Below are positions 1 to 6,351 of a stretch of 8,560 bases of DNA, one piece after another. Under the pieces are notes generated by a model. That model was not told the origin of the DNA. It saw nothing but the letters and a program-made list of their open reading frames with translations, and did no database searches. Where the stretch lies: contig JAQTTS010000078.1 in NCBI GenBank assembly GCA_028710655.1, positions 1 through 8,560 on the forward strand, given 5' to 3'. How positions within the stretch are numbered: the stretch's first letter is position 1; each line of letters opens with the position of its first letter. This DNA comes from Dehalococcoidales bacterium. GTDB lineage: Bacteria > Chloroflexota > Dehalococcoidia > Dehalococcoidales > UBA5760. The translations under genes were made by a program, and so were the position numbers.

Positions 1-96
1 GACAAAGTGACCGCCGACATAATACGGAGGTATATAGAGTATCAAAGTCATGAAGCTGACTCCGGACAATTAACCATGTTTGATAAGACTCCTTGA
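1..96 (+). CDS. tnpA: IS200/IS605-family Y1 transposase TnpA, C-terminal end (partial)
   Basis: Frame 1 is open from the window edge to the TGA at 94-96 and gives 31 residues, beginning DKVTADIIRRYIEYQSHE. TnpA of IS200/IS605 elements is a small HUH single-strand transposase. Its C-terminal helix carries the nucleophilic Tyr and, four residues later, a Gln that helps bind the metal. Here the Tyr is codon 11 (31-33) and the Gln codon 15 (43-45), in the family pattern xxYIExQ. The HUH motif and the rest of the protein lie left of the window. The stop is two bases from the hairpin at 99-118, which fits the right end of such an element. The identification rests on a short tail, but motif, hairpin and the broken gene next door agree. 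Confidence 0.72.
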   Translation, partial: DKVTADIIRRYIEYQSHEADSGQLTMFDKTP

Positions 97-462
97 TGCC
101 CCCCAGCTTGCTGGGGGGTTATTCACTTGGAAAGCGCCCATAACAGCCACATCGATATGCCCACCGCGTATCATGGCGAATGACTCACAAATATCGAAAT
201 AGCTGGAGCCTGGCAAAGCCGTTACTGCCTGGCAACTTGCATTAATCAGGTCCTGATCAGCATTTTCGCCTGTGGCCAGAGGCCCGGTCTTAAGCATGCC
301 GATCTCCGACTGAAGTATTATGTCCCGTCCTTCAATCCAATCCGAAACGAGAGTCGGTATACCGATGCCCAAGTTAACATAGGTGCCATCTTCGAGCTCA
401 TTAGCCACCCGCAACGCAACTAATTCTCTAGATAACCCTTTGAGCTTAACCTTTTGCGACAT
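70..462 (-). pseudogene. scoB: 3-oxoacid CoA-transferase subunit B, C-terminus lost to IS insertion
   Basis: Family I CoA-transferases (succinyl-CoA:3-oxoacid, acetoacetyl-CoA or acetate types) move CoA between acids through a glutamyl-CoA intermediate on the B subunit. The 130-residue product shows the B-subunit hallmarks in order: NLGIGIPTLVSDW (30-42), QSEIGM with the catalytic Glu at 53, DQDLINA, TALPGSSYFD, then ESFAMIRGGHIDVAVMGAFQV. Complete B subunits are about 205-220 residues; here homology stops right after GAFQVN, and the last 14 or so residues are read from the IS right end and the antisense of tnpA. About 80 C-terminal residues are missing and should lie left of the element. The Asn usual after the catalytic Glu is Ile, so the substrate is uncertain. 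No strong ribosome site precedes the ATG, and no A-subunit gene is adjacent. The truncated protein is very unlikely to be active. Confidence 0.85.
99..118. mobile_element. Right-end hairpin of the IS200/IS605-like element
   Basis: A perfect 8-bp inverted repeat (CCCCCCAG / CTGGGGGG) encloses a 4-nt loop, CTTG. It begins two bases after the tnpA stop. IS200/IS605 elements lack terminal inverted repeats and instead carry subterminal hairpins that TnpA recognises on single-stranded DNA, so this is the expected right-end structure. The junction with the host gene lies just after it, at about 119-123, because the CoA-transferase reading frame is still family-like from base 121 onward. The exact cleavage tetranucleotide cannot be assigned without the left end. 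A plain terminator for tnpA is the alternative, but only TT follows the stem. Confidence 0.6.
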
Positions 463-560
463 TTTTAATCGTCTTGTTTACTAGCCTATCTTTTTAGCGA
501 ATTTGTACCACAACACTAGAGCCGTTAAGCTGGTTTTAGTCATTTGATGAGCCTGTACAT
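463..560. other. Intergenic region upstream of the broken CoA-transferase gene
   Basis: No gene is visible. Bases 498-507 (CGAATTTGTA) are identical to 1366-1375, the stretch between the -10 box and the first heptamer of the right-hand array. At 514-520 there is a single heptamer, CACTAGA (TCTAGTG on the minus strand), identical to one unit of the left-hand array. No further units follow at the 11-bp phase, and the copy is about 3 bp shorter than the right-hand promoter. It may be a decayed or single-site relative of that promoter pointing toward the CoA-transferase gene. Confidence 0.3.
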
Positions 561-598
561 CAAAAAATAGCTGGGAGCCTTCGGATAGTACTCCCAGC
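561..598 (-). terminator. Intrinsic terminator for leftward transcription
   Basis: On the minus strand an 8-bp GC-rich stem (GCTGGGAG / CTCCCAGC, 591-598 with 570-577) closes a 13-nt loop and is followed by TATTTTTTG. This is a standard rho-independent terminator. It would end any transcript started at the leftward promoter near 846 or read through from the 59/58-aa gene pair, about 100 bp before the CoA-transferase start. Read rightward there is no T-tract, so it acts in one direction only. Confidence 0.8.
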
Positions 599-719
599 CG
601 CAAGCATATTGTATTTTCATCCCAAAGCTGACTCACTTACGATAATCACTATCGCAGGGGGGCCTTTTTACTTATCTACCCCTTTATTTATCCTGCGAGC
701 CAGGTTCGGGTTCCCCGAC

Positions 720-741
720 GCCCTGCCTCATCAGGCAGGGC
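720..741. repeat. Perfect 9-bp inverted repeat, 4-nt loop
   Basis: GCCCTGCCT at 720-728 and AGGCAGGGC at 733-741 pair perfectly around CATC. No T-tract follows on either strand, so it is not a normal intrinsic terminator. It is the most stable element inside the candidate leftward RNA. Confidence 0.7.
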
Positions 742-787
742 ATAAACTGTCCATCTGCCATACCCTAAACACTACGTGGAGCCTCAT
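731..787 (-). CDS. Possible 18-aa leader peptide in the leftward transcript
   Basis: This is a short reading frame, MRLHVVFRVWQMDSLCPA, on the minus strand. Its ATG follows a strong Shine-Dalgarno site, GGGAGG at 794-799, with a 6-nt gap. The stop falls inside the perfect hairpin at 720-741, so translation would disrupt that stem. The same frame is open further upstream to an ATG at 841, almost at the predicted transcript start. Nothing in the peptide suggests a function, and it may be chance. It is listed because the ribosome site is better than those of several larger genes here. Confidence 0.22.
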   Translation of the reverse strand: MRLHVVFRVWQMDSLCPA

Positions 788-845
788 ATTGCACCTCCCG
801 ACTCCAATTCTGGAAGTACTCCGGACTTCTGTAGTATTCATTTTG

Positions 846-901
846 AGTATATATCTTCTAATGTTAGAACAGCACTAGAACAATATTAGAAATTTATTAG
901 A
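846..901 (-). promoter_or_regulatory. Left-hand leftward promoter with four phased heptamers
   Basis: Read on the minus strand, four heptamers occur at exact 11-bp steps: TCTAATA (895-901), TCTAATA (884-890), TCTAGTG (873-879) and TCTAACA (862-868). Exactly 10 bp later comes the -10 box TATACT (846-851). There is no good -35 hexamer; the last heptamers occupy its place. Four 7+4 bp direct repeats replacing the -35 is the layout known for OmpR/PhoB-type response regulators and similar to SARP activator sites. The same layout recurs at 1358-1413. The array lies just after the stop of the 58-aa gene and would drive the leftward transcript ending at 561. Confidence 0.62.
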
Positions 902-913
902 TTTCTGTAACGT

Positions 914-1090
914 TCAGATTTTTTCAACGGTCACTTTGATTTTATCGTTCATTTTCAGGTCTTCTGCAGGCTTAAAGGAAATTTCCTTCGATTTGTCTGT
1001 CCAGTTGACTCTCAATAAAACCCTGACATCTTCCGACTTTTTTATATCGGACGTCATTTGAGCTTGAACTTCACCGAGCTTAACGGCCAT
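914..1090 (-). CDS. Small conserved-looking protein, 58 aa, second of a tandem pair
   Basis: This is a minus-strand frame from ATG at 1090 to TGA at 914-916, with a near-ideal ribosome site AAAGGAGG (1097-1104) 6 nt before the start. It encodes 58 residues beginning MAVKLGEVQAQMTSD and ending DKIKVTVEKI. It aligns over its full length with the 59-aa product just upstream: 34 of 58 positions are identical, with one gap, and most changes are conservative. This is strong evidence that both are real. There is no signal peptide, membrane segment or cysteine. Alternating hydrophobic stretches (VRVLLRVNW, EISFKP, KIKVTVEKI) suggest a small all-beta fold. I do not recognise the family. It lies 38 nt downstream of its paralogue and is probably co-transcribed with it. 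Confidence 0.85.
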   Translation of the reverse strand: MAVKLGEVQAQMTSDIKKSEDVRVLLRVNWTDKSKEISFKPAEDLKMNDKIKVTVEKI

Positions 1091-1128
1091 TAAATTCCTC
1101 CTTTAGTAATTGCTCCGGCTATCGATTC

Positions 1129-1308
1129 TTATATTTTTTCGATGGTGACTTTTACCTTGTCACCCTTTTTCAGGTTTTCAGAGGGATTGAATGAGATTTT
1201 CCCTGTCGTTTCCGCTCCCCAACCGATTCTAAGAAGAACCTTCAGATCTTCGGTCTTCTCAACGTCAGCCGTCATCTCACACTGAACCTCGCCGAGCTTT
1301 GTTGCCAT
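1129..1308 (-). CDS. Small conserved-looking protein, 59 aa, first of a tandem pair
   Basis: This is a minus-strand frame from ATG at 1308 to TAA at 1129-1131, with ribosome site AAAGGAG 7 nt before the start. The product begins MATKLGEVQCEMTAD and ends DKVKVTIEKI, and is a paralogue of the 58-aa product downstream. Conserved between the two are KLGEVQ, the MT-D-K-ED segment, VLLR followed by W, ISF-P-E-LK, and the DKxKVTxEKI end. The middle loop (about residues 31-36) is the only part that varies in length. It has one Cys at position 10 that the paralogue lacks. It looks like a soluble, probably beta-rich protein of unknown role. The phased-heptamer promoter at 1358-1413 would start transcription near 1351 and give a leader of about 43 nt. 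Duplication of a short gene with both copies kept intact suggests a selected function. Confidence 0.85.
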   Translation of the reverse strand: MATKLGEVQCEMTADVEKTEDLKVLLRIGWGAETTGKISFNPSENLKKGDKVKVTIEKI

Positions 1309-1357
1309 CTATAATCTCCTTTCATTTTTAACAGGTAATAAGAAATATGACTTTCTT

Positions 1358-1413
1358 AGTTTAAACGAATTTGTATTAGAAACATGCTAGAGAAGTGTTA
1401 GAAATATATTAGA
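1358..1413 (-). promoter_or_regulatory. Right-hand leftward promoter with four phased heptamers
   Basis: On the minus strand there are four heptamers at exact 11-bp steps: TCTAATA (1407-1413), TCTAACA (1396-1402), TCTAGCA (1385-1391) and TCTAATA (1374-1380). A 10-bp gap follows, then the -10 box TAAACT (1358-1363). Period, number, gap and -10 all match the array at 846-901, while the bases between heptamers have diverged, so the shared pattern looks selected and not just freshly copied. It would drive the 59/58-aa gene pair. The far side of the array comes within 7 bp of the -35 of the rightward promoter for the lipoprotein gene. Confidence 0.65.
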
Positions 1414-1419
1414 CATTGA

Positions 1420-1448
1420 TTGAAAAGATTCCTGCTATCGCCTAGAAT
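1420..1448 (+). promoter_or_regulatory. Promoter of the 1571-aa lipoprotein gene
   Basis: TTGAAA (1420-1425), a 17-bp spacer, then TAGAAT (1443-1448) form a good sigma70-type promoter. Initiation near 1455 would give a leader of about 25 nt. The -35 box lies 7 bp beyond the end of the phased-heptamer array, so a protein bound there could also act on this promoter. Confidence 0.5.
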
Positions 1449-1479
1449 GTTTTCTGAGTGGCATAGCTAAGGTAGTACA

Positions 1480-4400
1480 ATGAAAAAGTGCTTAATAACC
1501 GATATTCTGATTATCCTGCTCCTGCTTCCCGGCTGCACTCGGCCGATAGCGGAAACGCCTGCGCCTGACTCCAGTGAAACGCCTTCTTCCCCTCCGGTAT
1601 CCCTGCCGACTCAGCCGCCAGTAAAACCCGCCGATACGCCGTCTTCCGGCGGGATTGATACCTCCATCGTGTGGGAGTCAATGCAGGGGCCGCCGGGGGG
1701 CTGGATGGACGTACTCATCCAGAACCCTTATAAACACAACGAACTCTTTACGGTGACCCAGCAAAAAAACCTCTATAAATCCGAAGACAAGGGCGAGAAC
1801 TGGCGCCTTATCACCGGTCTTGAGCACACCAATATCCAATCAATAGCTATCACCGAGGACAGATTATTCCTCTGTGGCAACGGACTTCATTACCTCGATG
1901 GTAATGAGAAGCCGATTCAAGTTCTTGATTCGTGGTGGAACAAAGTAATCGTCAGCGACGGGAAAATCTTCGTGACACGCAACGGCGTGACTACTGACGA
2001 AGTCGTTCTTCAGCATGTAGACCTGGGCACCGGAGATTTTAACTGGCAGGATATATCCCCTACGGCATCAGAACTGAGCGACCTTTCGCTACCGCCAGCC
2101 AGCACCGCGCTCTGGCGGCACGTTGATGTCACGCATATCGTCGCGCTGGGAGACAGGCTACTGGCGAGTATCACGGCATCTGTTGAGGGCAGCGGCGAGC
2201 TTACCAACGGAGACCTTTATATCTCGGAAGATCTGGGGCGCTCTTGGAGCAAGGTAGAGCTTGATGTATCCGAAGAGCTGATTATCGCGAACCTAGTTCA
2301 GAACCCAGCTGATCCCGAGCATATCTTTGTACTGTTCAAACACCCTATCATGGGCGAGTTCCAATACCCGGTATCACAGATGGTGAGAGATTCTCATGAC
2401 GGTGGCAGGACCTGGAACAAGGTCACCGACCTGACCATCGAATCCAACGGTATTTCCGATATAGCCATCGATGGTTCTGTATATTACCTGGCGAGTCCCT
2501 CTGAAGATTCCATCTTGAAGCTGGATGCCTCCGGGTACGAACGCATCTTTGCGCCGGTCGAGGAGTTCTCGCCGGATATGAGAATGAAGGTAAGCGAGCT
2601 TATCATCGACCCCGATAATCCGGATATCGTCTATGCCCACTCGTGCCTGTCATGGGGTCTCGGGCTGATCAAGTCGGAAGACGGCATGAAAACATGGCGA
2701 AAAATGGACGGTGATATCGTAGCGTCCTCACCGACCATCGTCATCGCCCACCCGGCCGACCCGGAGACGGTATTTTCGACGGGGAACACGATACAGGAAT
2801 CCTACGTTACGCGCGACGGGGGCAAGACCTGGGAGCCGTTTTCTCCTACTTACTCTGATGACGAGGTCAGAGTCGACCCGCACAACCCCGGCCATATCCT
2901 GCTCATCGATGAAATGACCAATATTTACGAGTCCTACGACTCCGGCAGGACATGGGAACAAATCAACACCGGGTTCACTTCCGCAAAGGTTTTCGATTTC
3001 GAGGTATCTCAGGAGAACCCGGACGATATCTACGTATCCAACCTGGGGCTGGGCATCTCAAAGTACACGGGAAATAACTGGCAGTACCTCATCAACTCCC
3101 CTGATTACGCCTACGATATCGAGCTCGACCCCAAAGATAACAGTATCATCTACGCCAGCTACTCGCCCAAGATTTTCGAGGACTTTTCATCTTTGTGGAG
3201 ATACTCTCCGAACCAGCAGGAAGGCTTCGGCTGGAGCGAGATATTAAGGGTGGAGGATTCGGGGGGAATAACTTCTATCGCCTTCGACCCCGTTAACCCG
3301 GACAATATCTACGCGGGCGTCATCGGCGACCGTGGCGCCATCTACGCAAGTAAAGATAGAGGAGAGTCATGGCGCGTGCTGAACGAGCACTTTACCATGT
3401 GCACCGTCTGGGGGCAGTCCCAGCTGGTAATACACCCGGATAATCCTTCTATCGCTTACGCGGCAACCTGGCTCGGCGGCACCTGGAAGACGGAGGATGC
3501 CGGGCAGACCTGGACTCTGCTTGAAGAAGCGCCCATCTCTTCCACCGCGCTTGGCTTAAATGAAGAAGACACGGATATTATCTATCTCGCCGACCGCTCT
3601 TCGCCCACGGTCTGGAAATCGGAAGACGCCGGGCAGACCTGGCGGGAGGTGGCCAACTTCAGGGCCGACGGGGCGCTGCTGGTGATGAGGGTGCTGGCGG
3701 ACGGCGATACGGTGTACGCCTCGACCTTCAACCCCGCTCTGGGAGGTGGAAAGCTATACCGGTCGGTTGACGCCGGTGATACCTGGGCGGATATCACCGG
3801 CTCTCTGCCCAAGGGAATCCTCGACATCGCCGTCGACCCGACCAACCCGAAAAACGTTTATGTAACGACCAACATCAACGGCGTTTACAAATCGACTGAT
3901 GGTGGAAATAGCTGGGCAGAGATAGATAGTCATCCCTATGTCGGCGTGTACGACATCGAGGTCGACCCCATTGAGCCGGCCATCCTGTATACCGCCGCCA
4001 GGGGCGGTTCTCTGCCGGCCTGGTTTACCGAGATATCGGGCGATTTCCCGGACGGGATAGTCTTCGAGGACAGTGCCGGTGTCTACAAATCCACCGACGC
4101 CGGAGCTACCTGGAGCAAAGTGCTGGCCACCACCGCCAGCTGCCGGGCGGTTCGGCTGCACCCCGAAGACCATAACGTGCTTTTTGCCGCCGACTTGGTG
4201 GACGGGCTGCAAATGAGCACCGATGGAGGGGAAACCTGGCAGAGCCTTAACTCCGGGCTGGACACCACGGTCTTGACATCCTGCGCCGTCGGAGGCGATA
4301 AGATATACGTTGGCACCCAGGGCTGTGGGGTCTACTCGGGGGATTTCGATGTTGACACCAAGTCCCTGACTTGGCAGCCAGACCGGAGTAACAAACCGAT

Positions 4401-6195
4401 ACCGGCGGTCTATAATCTGAAGATAGAGGTCGACCCGGCCAACTCCAATAATATCTACATTACTTCCTATCCGGGCGGCATGTTCGCTTCTACGGACAGC
4501 GGGCGCACTTTTAAAGATAGAAATGCCATCACTCCCAGCTCCGTGGTGGATTATCCCCTGCAAGAAGGTTATTATGCCTTGGCGGTCAACCCGAATGACC
4601 CCAGCAACATGTGGATAGGCACCTGGGGTAAAGGGATTTACAAGTCCTATGACAGCATGGTGCTCAATGTGCCGGTGGGGCTGTTCGGCAAGCACATCAG
4701 GCAGGTCATCATCGACCCGGTTGACCCTGACACGGTATACGTTGCCACCAAAGAGGGAGTATTCGTAACCAGGGACGAAGGAATAACCTGGGAAGAGATA
4801 AATGATGGATTGCAAACCCTCGATATAACGTCGCTGCGGATTATATCTCCGGGGCTGGAACCTTTTACCGACGACTTCGAAGATGGGAATGCCGACGGCT
4901 GGCAGTTGGACGACGGCTGGTCAGTGATACAGGATGACGGTAATTACGTCCTGGAGGGAATAGGGCACAAGTGGGCGAATACCGGACTGGATAGCTGGCA
5001 GGACTATACCTTCGAGACTAGGATCAAGCCGGCCGACTTCGGTAGCGGCGTGCATATCAACTTCAGGAGGTCTTCCGAGGGAAGGTACTTCCTGGCGCTG
5101 TATCAGAATGGCTTGCACCTTTCCAAGCAGTTCAACCAGTGGCAGGAGTTCGCTCACGGGCTGTCGGAAAGCCCCGGTACTTACAGCGTCAACCGGTGGT
5201 ACGACCTGAAGGTGGAAGCCAGGGGTGCCAATATCAAAGTCTATGTTGACGGCGTCCTTAAAATCAACTATACAGACCCCGAACCTCTTCTTAACGGTGC
5301 CATCGCCTTCGAGACGCTCGATAACGCGCATTACTACGTGGATGATATCAAAGTGTCGCTAGACCGGGCGGATATCCAGCTATACGCGAGCACGGCCGGT
5401 TACGGAATATACCGGTTTAATTCTTCTGCCAGTCAGTGGCAGAACCTCGGGAGGACACTGGGTAGCGGCTGGTGGAGCCCCTGGGAGCGGAGGATGTACC
5501 AGTTCAGCTCGCTGCTCTTCGCCCCCGATGTTCCCGGAAAGGTCTACCTCGGCCATTTCCCAGGCGGGTTTTTCGTCAGCGAAGACAACGGGTACAACTG
5601 GATAGATTCCAGCCTGGGGCTGGGAAACGACGGCATCTTCTCACTCACCATGCACCCGCATGACCATAATGTATTGTTCGCTGGCACCTATAACGGCGTC
5701 GTCAAATCGGTCGATGGCGGGCATACCTGGGAGATGATAAGCAACGGTATGCCTCCGGAGCAATGGCCTTATACGGTTGCCATCGATGATACTGACCCTG
5801 ATATCATGTATACCTCCACTAAGAACGGACAGAACAAGGGATTCGCCCACAGGAACGACTTCTGCGGCGTGGTGATGAAATCGGTGGACGGCGGGGAAAA
5901 CTGGTTCAATATCATGAACGGGCTCGATGAAAAAAGCGAGTTCTATACACTTATAATCTACCCGCTGGACCATGACATATTGTTCCTGAGCACCAACAAA
6001 GGATTCTATATCAGCCGGGACGCCGGAGAAAGCTGGCAGGCTGCGAACACGGGGCTGCCAAGCACGGATAACCAGGTAAGGGATAATGTGGCAGAGAATC
6101 TGGCGCTTACGGCTGACAACAAGTACCTGTTACTTGGCCTGGTGAATTACGGGGTATGGAAAGCGGACTTATCGGGGATTGAATCACGGCCATAG
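1480..6195 (+). CDS. Large lipoprotein of Asp-box (BNR/sortilin-type) beta-propeller repeats
   Basis: The start at 1480 has AAGG (1469-1472) 7 nt upstream and gives a lipoprotein signal: MKK, a hydrophobic core, then lipobox LPGC with the lipidated Cys at 19. A Pro/Ser/Thr-rich linker follows to about residue 62. The rest holds 19 Asp-box motifs (S/T-x-D-x-G-x-x-W/F) from residue 101 (SEDKGENW) to residue 1512 (SRDAGESW), each typically paired with a blade strand of the form DPxNPxxxYA. Such repeats build the propellers of sortilin/VPS10, sialidases and GH74 xyloglucanases; the number here implies two or more propellers. A concanavalin-like domain is inserted at residues 1128-1297. I see no full catalytic signature of sialidase or GH74, so a binding or scaffold role on the cell surface is as likely as hydrolysis. 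The next lipoprotein gene follows 156 nt downstream without a clear terminator. Confidence 0.92.
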   Translation: MKKCLITDILIILLLLPGCTRPIAETPAPDSSETPSSPPVSLPTQPPVKPADTPSSGGIDTSIVWESMQGPPGGWMDVLIQNPYKHNELFTVTQQKNLYKSEDKGENWRLITGLEHTNIQSIAITEDRLFLCGNGLHYLDGNEKPIQVLDSWWNKVIVSDGKIFVTRNGVTTDEVVLQHVDLGTGDFNWQDISPTASELSDLSLPPASTALWRHVDVTHIVALGDRLLASITASVEGSGELTNGDLYISEDLGRSWSKVELDVSEELIIANLVQNPADPEHIFVLFKHPIMGEFQYPVSQMVRDSHDGGRTWNKVTDLTIESNGISDIAIDGSVYYLASPSEDSILKLDASGYERIFAPVEEFSPDMRMKVSELIIDPDNPDIVYAHSCLSWGLGLIKSEDGMKTWRKMDGDIVASSPTIVIAHPADPETVFSTGNTIQESYVTRDGGKTWEPFSPTYSDDEVRVDPHNPGHILLIDEMTNIYESYDSGRTWEQINTGFTSAKVFDFEVSQENPDDIYVSNLGLGISKYTGNNWQYLINSPDYAYDIELDPKDNSIIYASYSPKIFEDFSSLWRYSPNQQEGFGWSEILRVEDSGGITSIAFDPVNPDNIYAGVIGDRGAIYASKDRGESWRVLNEHFTMCTVWGQSQLVIHPDNPSIAYAATWLGGTWKTEDAGQTWTLLEEAPISSTALGLNEEDTDIIYLADRSSPTVWKSEDAGQTWREVANFRADGALLVMRVLADGDTVYASTFNPALGGGKLYRSVDAGDTWADITGSLPKGILDIAVDPTNPKNVYVTTNINGVYKSTDGGNSWAEIDSHPYVGVYDIEVDPIEPAILYTAARGGSLPAWFTEISGDFPDGIVFEDSAGVYKSTDAGATWSKVLATTASCRAVRLHPEDHNVLFAADLVDGLQMSTDGGETWQSLNSGLDTTVLTSCAVGGDKIYVGTQGCGVYSGDFDVDTKSLTWQPDRSNKPIPAVYNLKIEVDPANSNNIYITSYPGGMFASTDSGRTFKDRNAITPSSVVDYPLQEGYYALAVNPNDPSNMWIGTWGKGIYKSYDSMVLNVPVGLFGKHIRQVIIDPVDPDTVYVATKEGVFVTRDEGITWEEINDGLQTLDITSLRIISPGLEPFTDDFEDGNADGWQLDDGWSVIQDDGNYVLEGIGHKWANTGLDSWQDYTFETRIKPADFGSGVHINFRRSSEGRYFLALYQNGLHLSKQFNQWQEFAHGLSESPGTYSVNRWYDLKVEARGANIKVYVDGVLKINYTDPEPLLNGAIAFETLDNAHYYVDDIKVSLDRADIQLYASTAGYGIYRFNSSASQWQNLGRTLGSGWWSPWERRMYQFSSLLFAPDVPGKVYLGHFPGGFFVSEDNGYNWIDSSLGLGNDGIFSLTMHPHDHNVLFAGTYNGVVKSVDGGHTWEMISNGMPPEQWPYTVAIDDTDPDIMYTSTKNGQNKGFAHRNDFCGVVMKSVDGGENWFNIMNGLDEKSEFYTLIIYPLDHDILFLSTNKGFYISRDAGESWQAANTGLPSTDNQVRDNVAENLALTADNKYLLLGLVNYGVWKADLSGIESRP
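4861..5370 (+). other. Concanavalin/DUF1080-like domain nested inside a propeller blade
   Basis: Residues 1128-1297 of the large lipoprotein lack Asp boxes and read as a separate domain. It opens with FTDDFEDGNADGW and then carries features of LamG/DUF1080-type jelly rolls: YTFETRIKP, a ligand-facing INFRRSSEGRYFLALY, RWYDLKVEARGANIKVYVDG, and the closing YYVDDIKVSL. These folds usually bind or hydrolyse carbohydrate. The blade strand is broken between ITSLRIISPG before the domain and IQLYASTAGYGIYRF after it, so the domain interrupts a blade and does not sit between propellers. Family-level assignment is by motif only. Confidence 0.6.
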
Positions 6196-6351
6196 CTGTA
6201 TAAATTGCAGGCACTTAAGATTATTGGTAATACGGCGGTTAATTAACCGAATTGGTTATCCCTCTAAAAGGTAACTGTTTCGTCATAATAAAGTGTTATT
6301 GCATTGAAAAGATGGAGATGAATGCCAAAGTATCAAGGCAGAGTTTAACAA
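6196..6351. promoter_or_regulatory. Gap between the two lipoprotein genes with a 14-bp palindrome
   Basis: These 156 bases hold the perfect palindrome CGGTTAATTAACCG (6236-6249), which could be an operator. There is no GC stem with a T-tract, so read-through from the upstream gene is possible. I find no convincing -35/-10 pair and no phased heptamers here. Confidence 0.3.

Larger units (their letters stand above)
561..841 (-). ncRNA. Candidate structured leftward RNA (sRNA or attenuated leader)
   Basis: The leftward promoter (heptamer array plus TATACT) predicts a start near 839, and the terminator at 561-598 predicts an end near 562, so the transcript would be about 275 nt. No convincing long gene lies inside. 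Visible structures include a perfect 9-bp hairpin at 720-741 (GCCCTGCCT / AGGCAGGGC, 4-nt loop), a 5-bp hairpin at about 705-718 (TCGGG / CCCGA), a 5-bp hairpin at about 640-655 (CGATA / TATCG) and the terminator stem. It matches no RNA family I recognise. It could be a free small RNA, or a leader with an attenuator for the CoA-transferase gene that once stood intact downstream. Existence of the transcript is inferred from promoter and terminator only. Confidence 0.42.

Noticed and set aside
690..735. Possible hammerhead ribozyme (minus strand CTGATGA followed by GAAC)
   Set aside because: CTGATGA falls in the loop and stem of the perfect 720-741 hairpin, the downstream box is CGAAC and not CGAAA, and no stem II of the right shape can be drawn.
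609..878. 89-residue plus-strand frame
   Set aside because: It begins at a TTG without a ribosome site, runs antisense to the hairpins and promoter of the leftward transcript, and its product has no coherent domain pattern.
862..901. CRISPR array or plasmid-type iterons
   Set aside because: Units of 7+4 bp are far too short for CRISPR, and no Rep gene or AT-rich origin context is present; position before a -10 box favours a regulator site.
3754..4815. 353-residue minus-strand frame
   Set aside because: It is fully antisense to the Asp-box lipoprotein; its repeated GVGRVD-like pieces are just the reverse reading of the DPxNP repeat codons.
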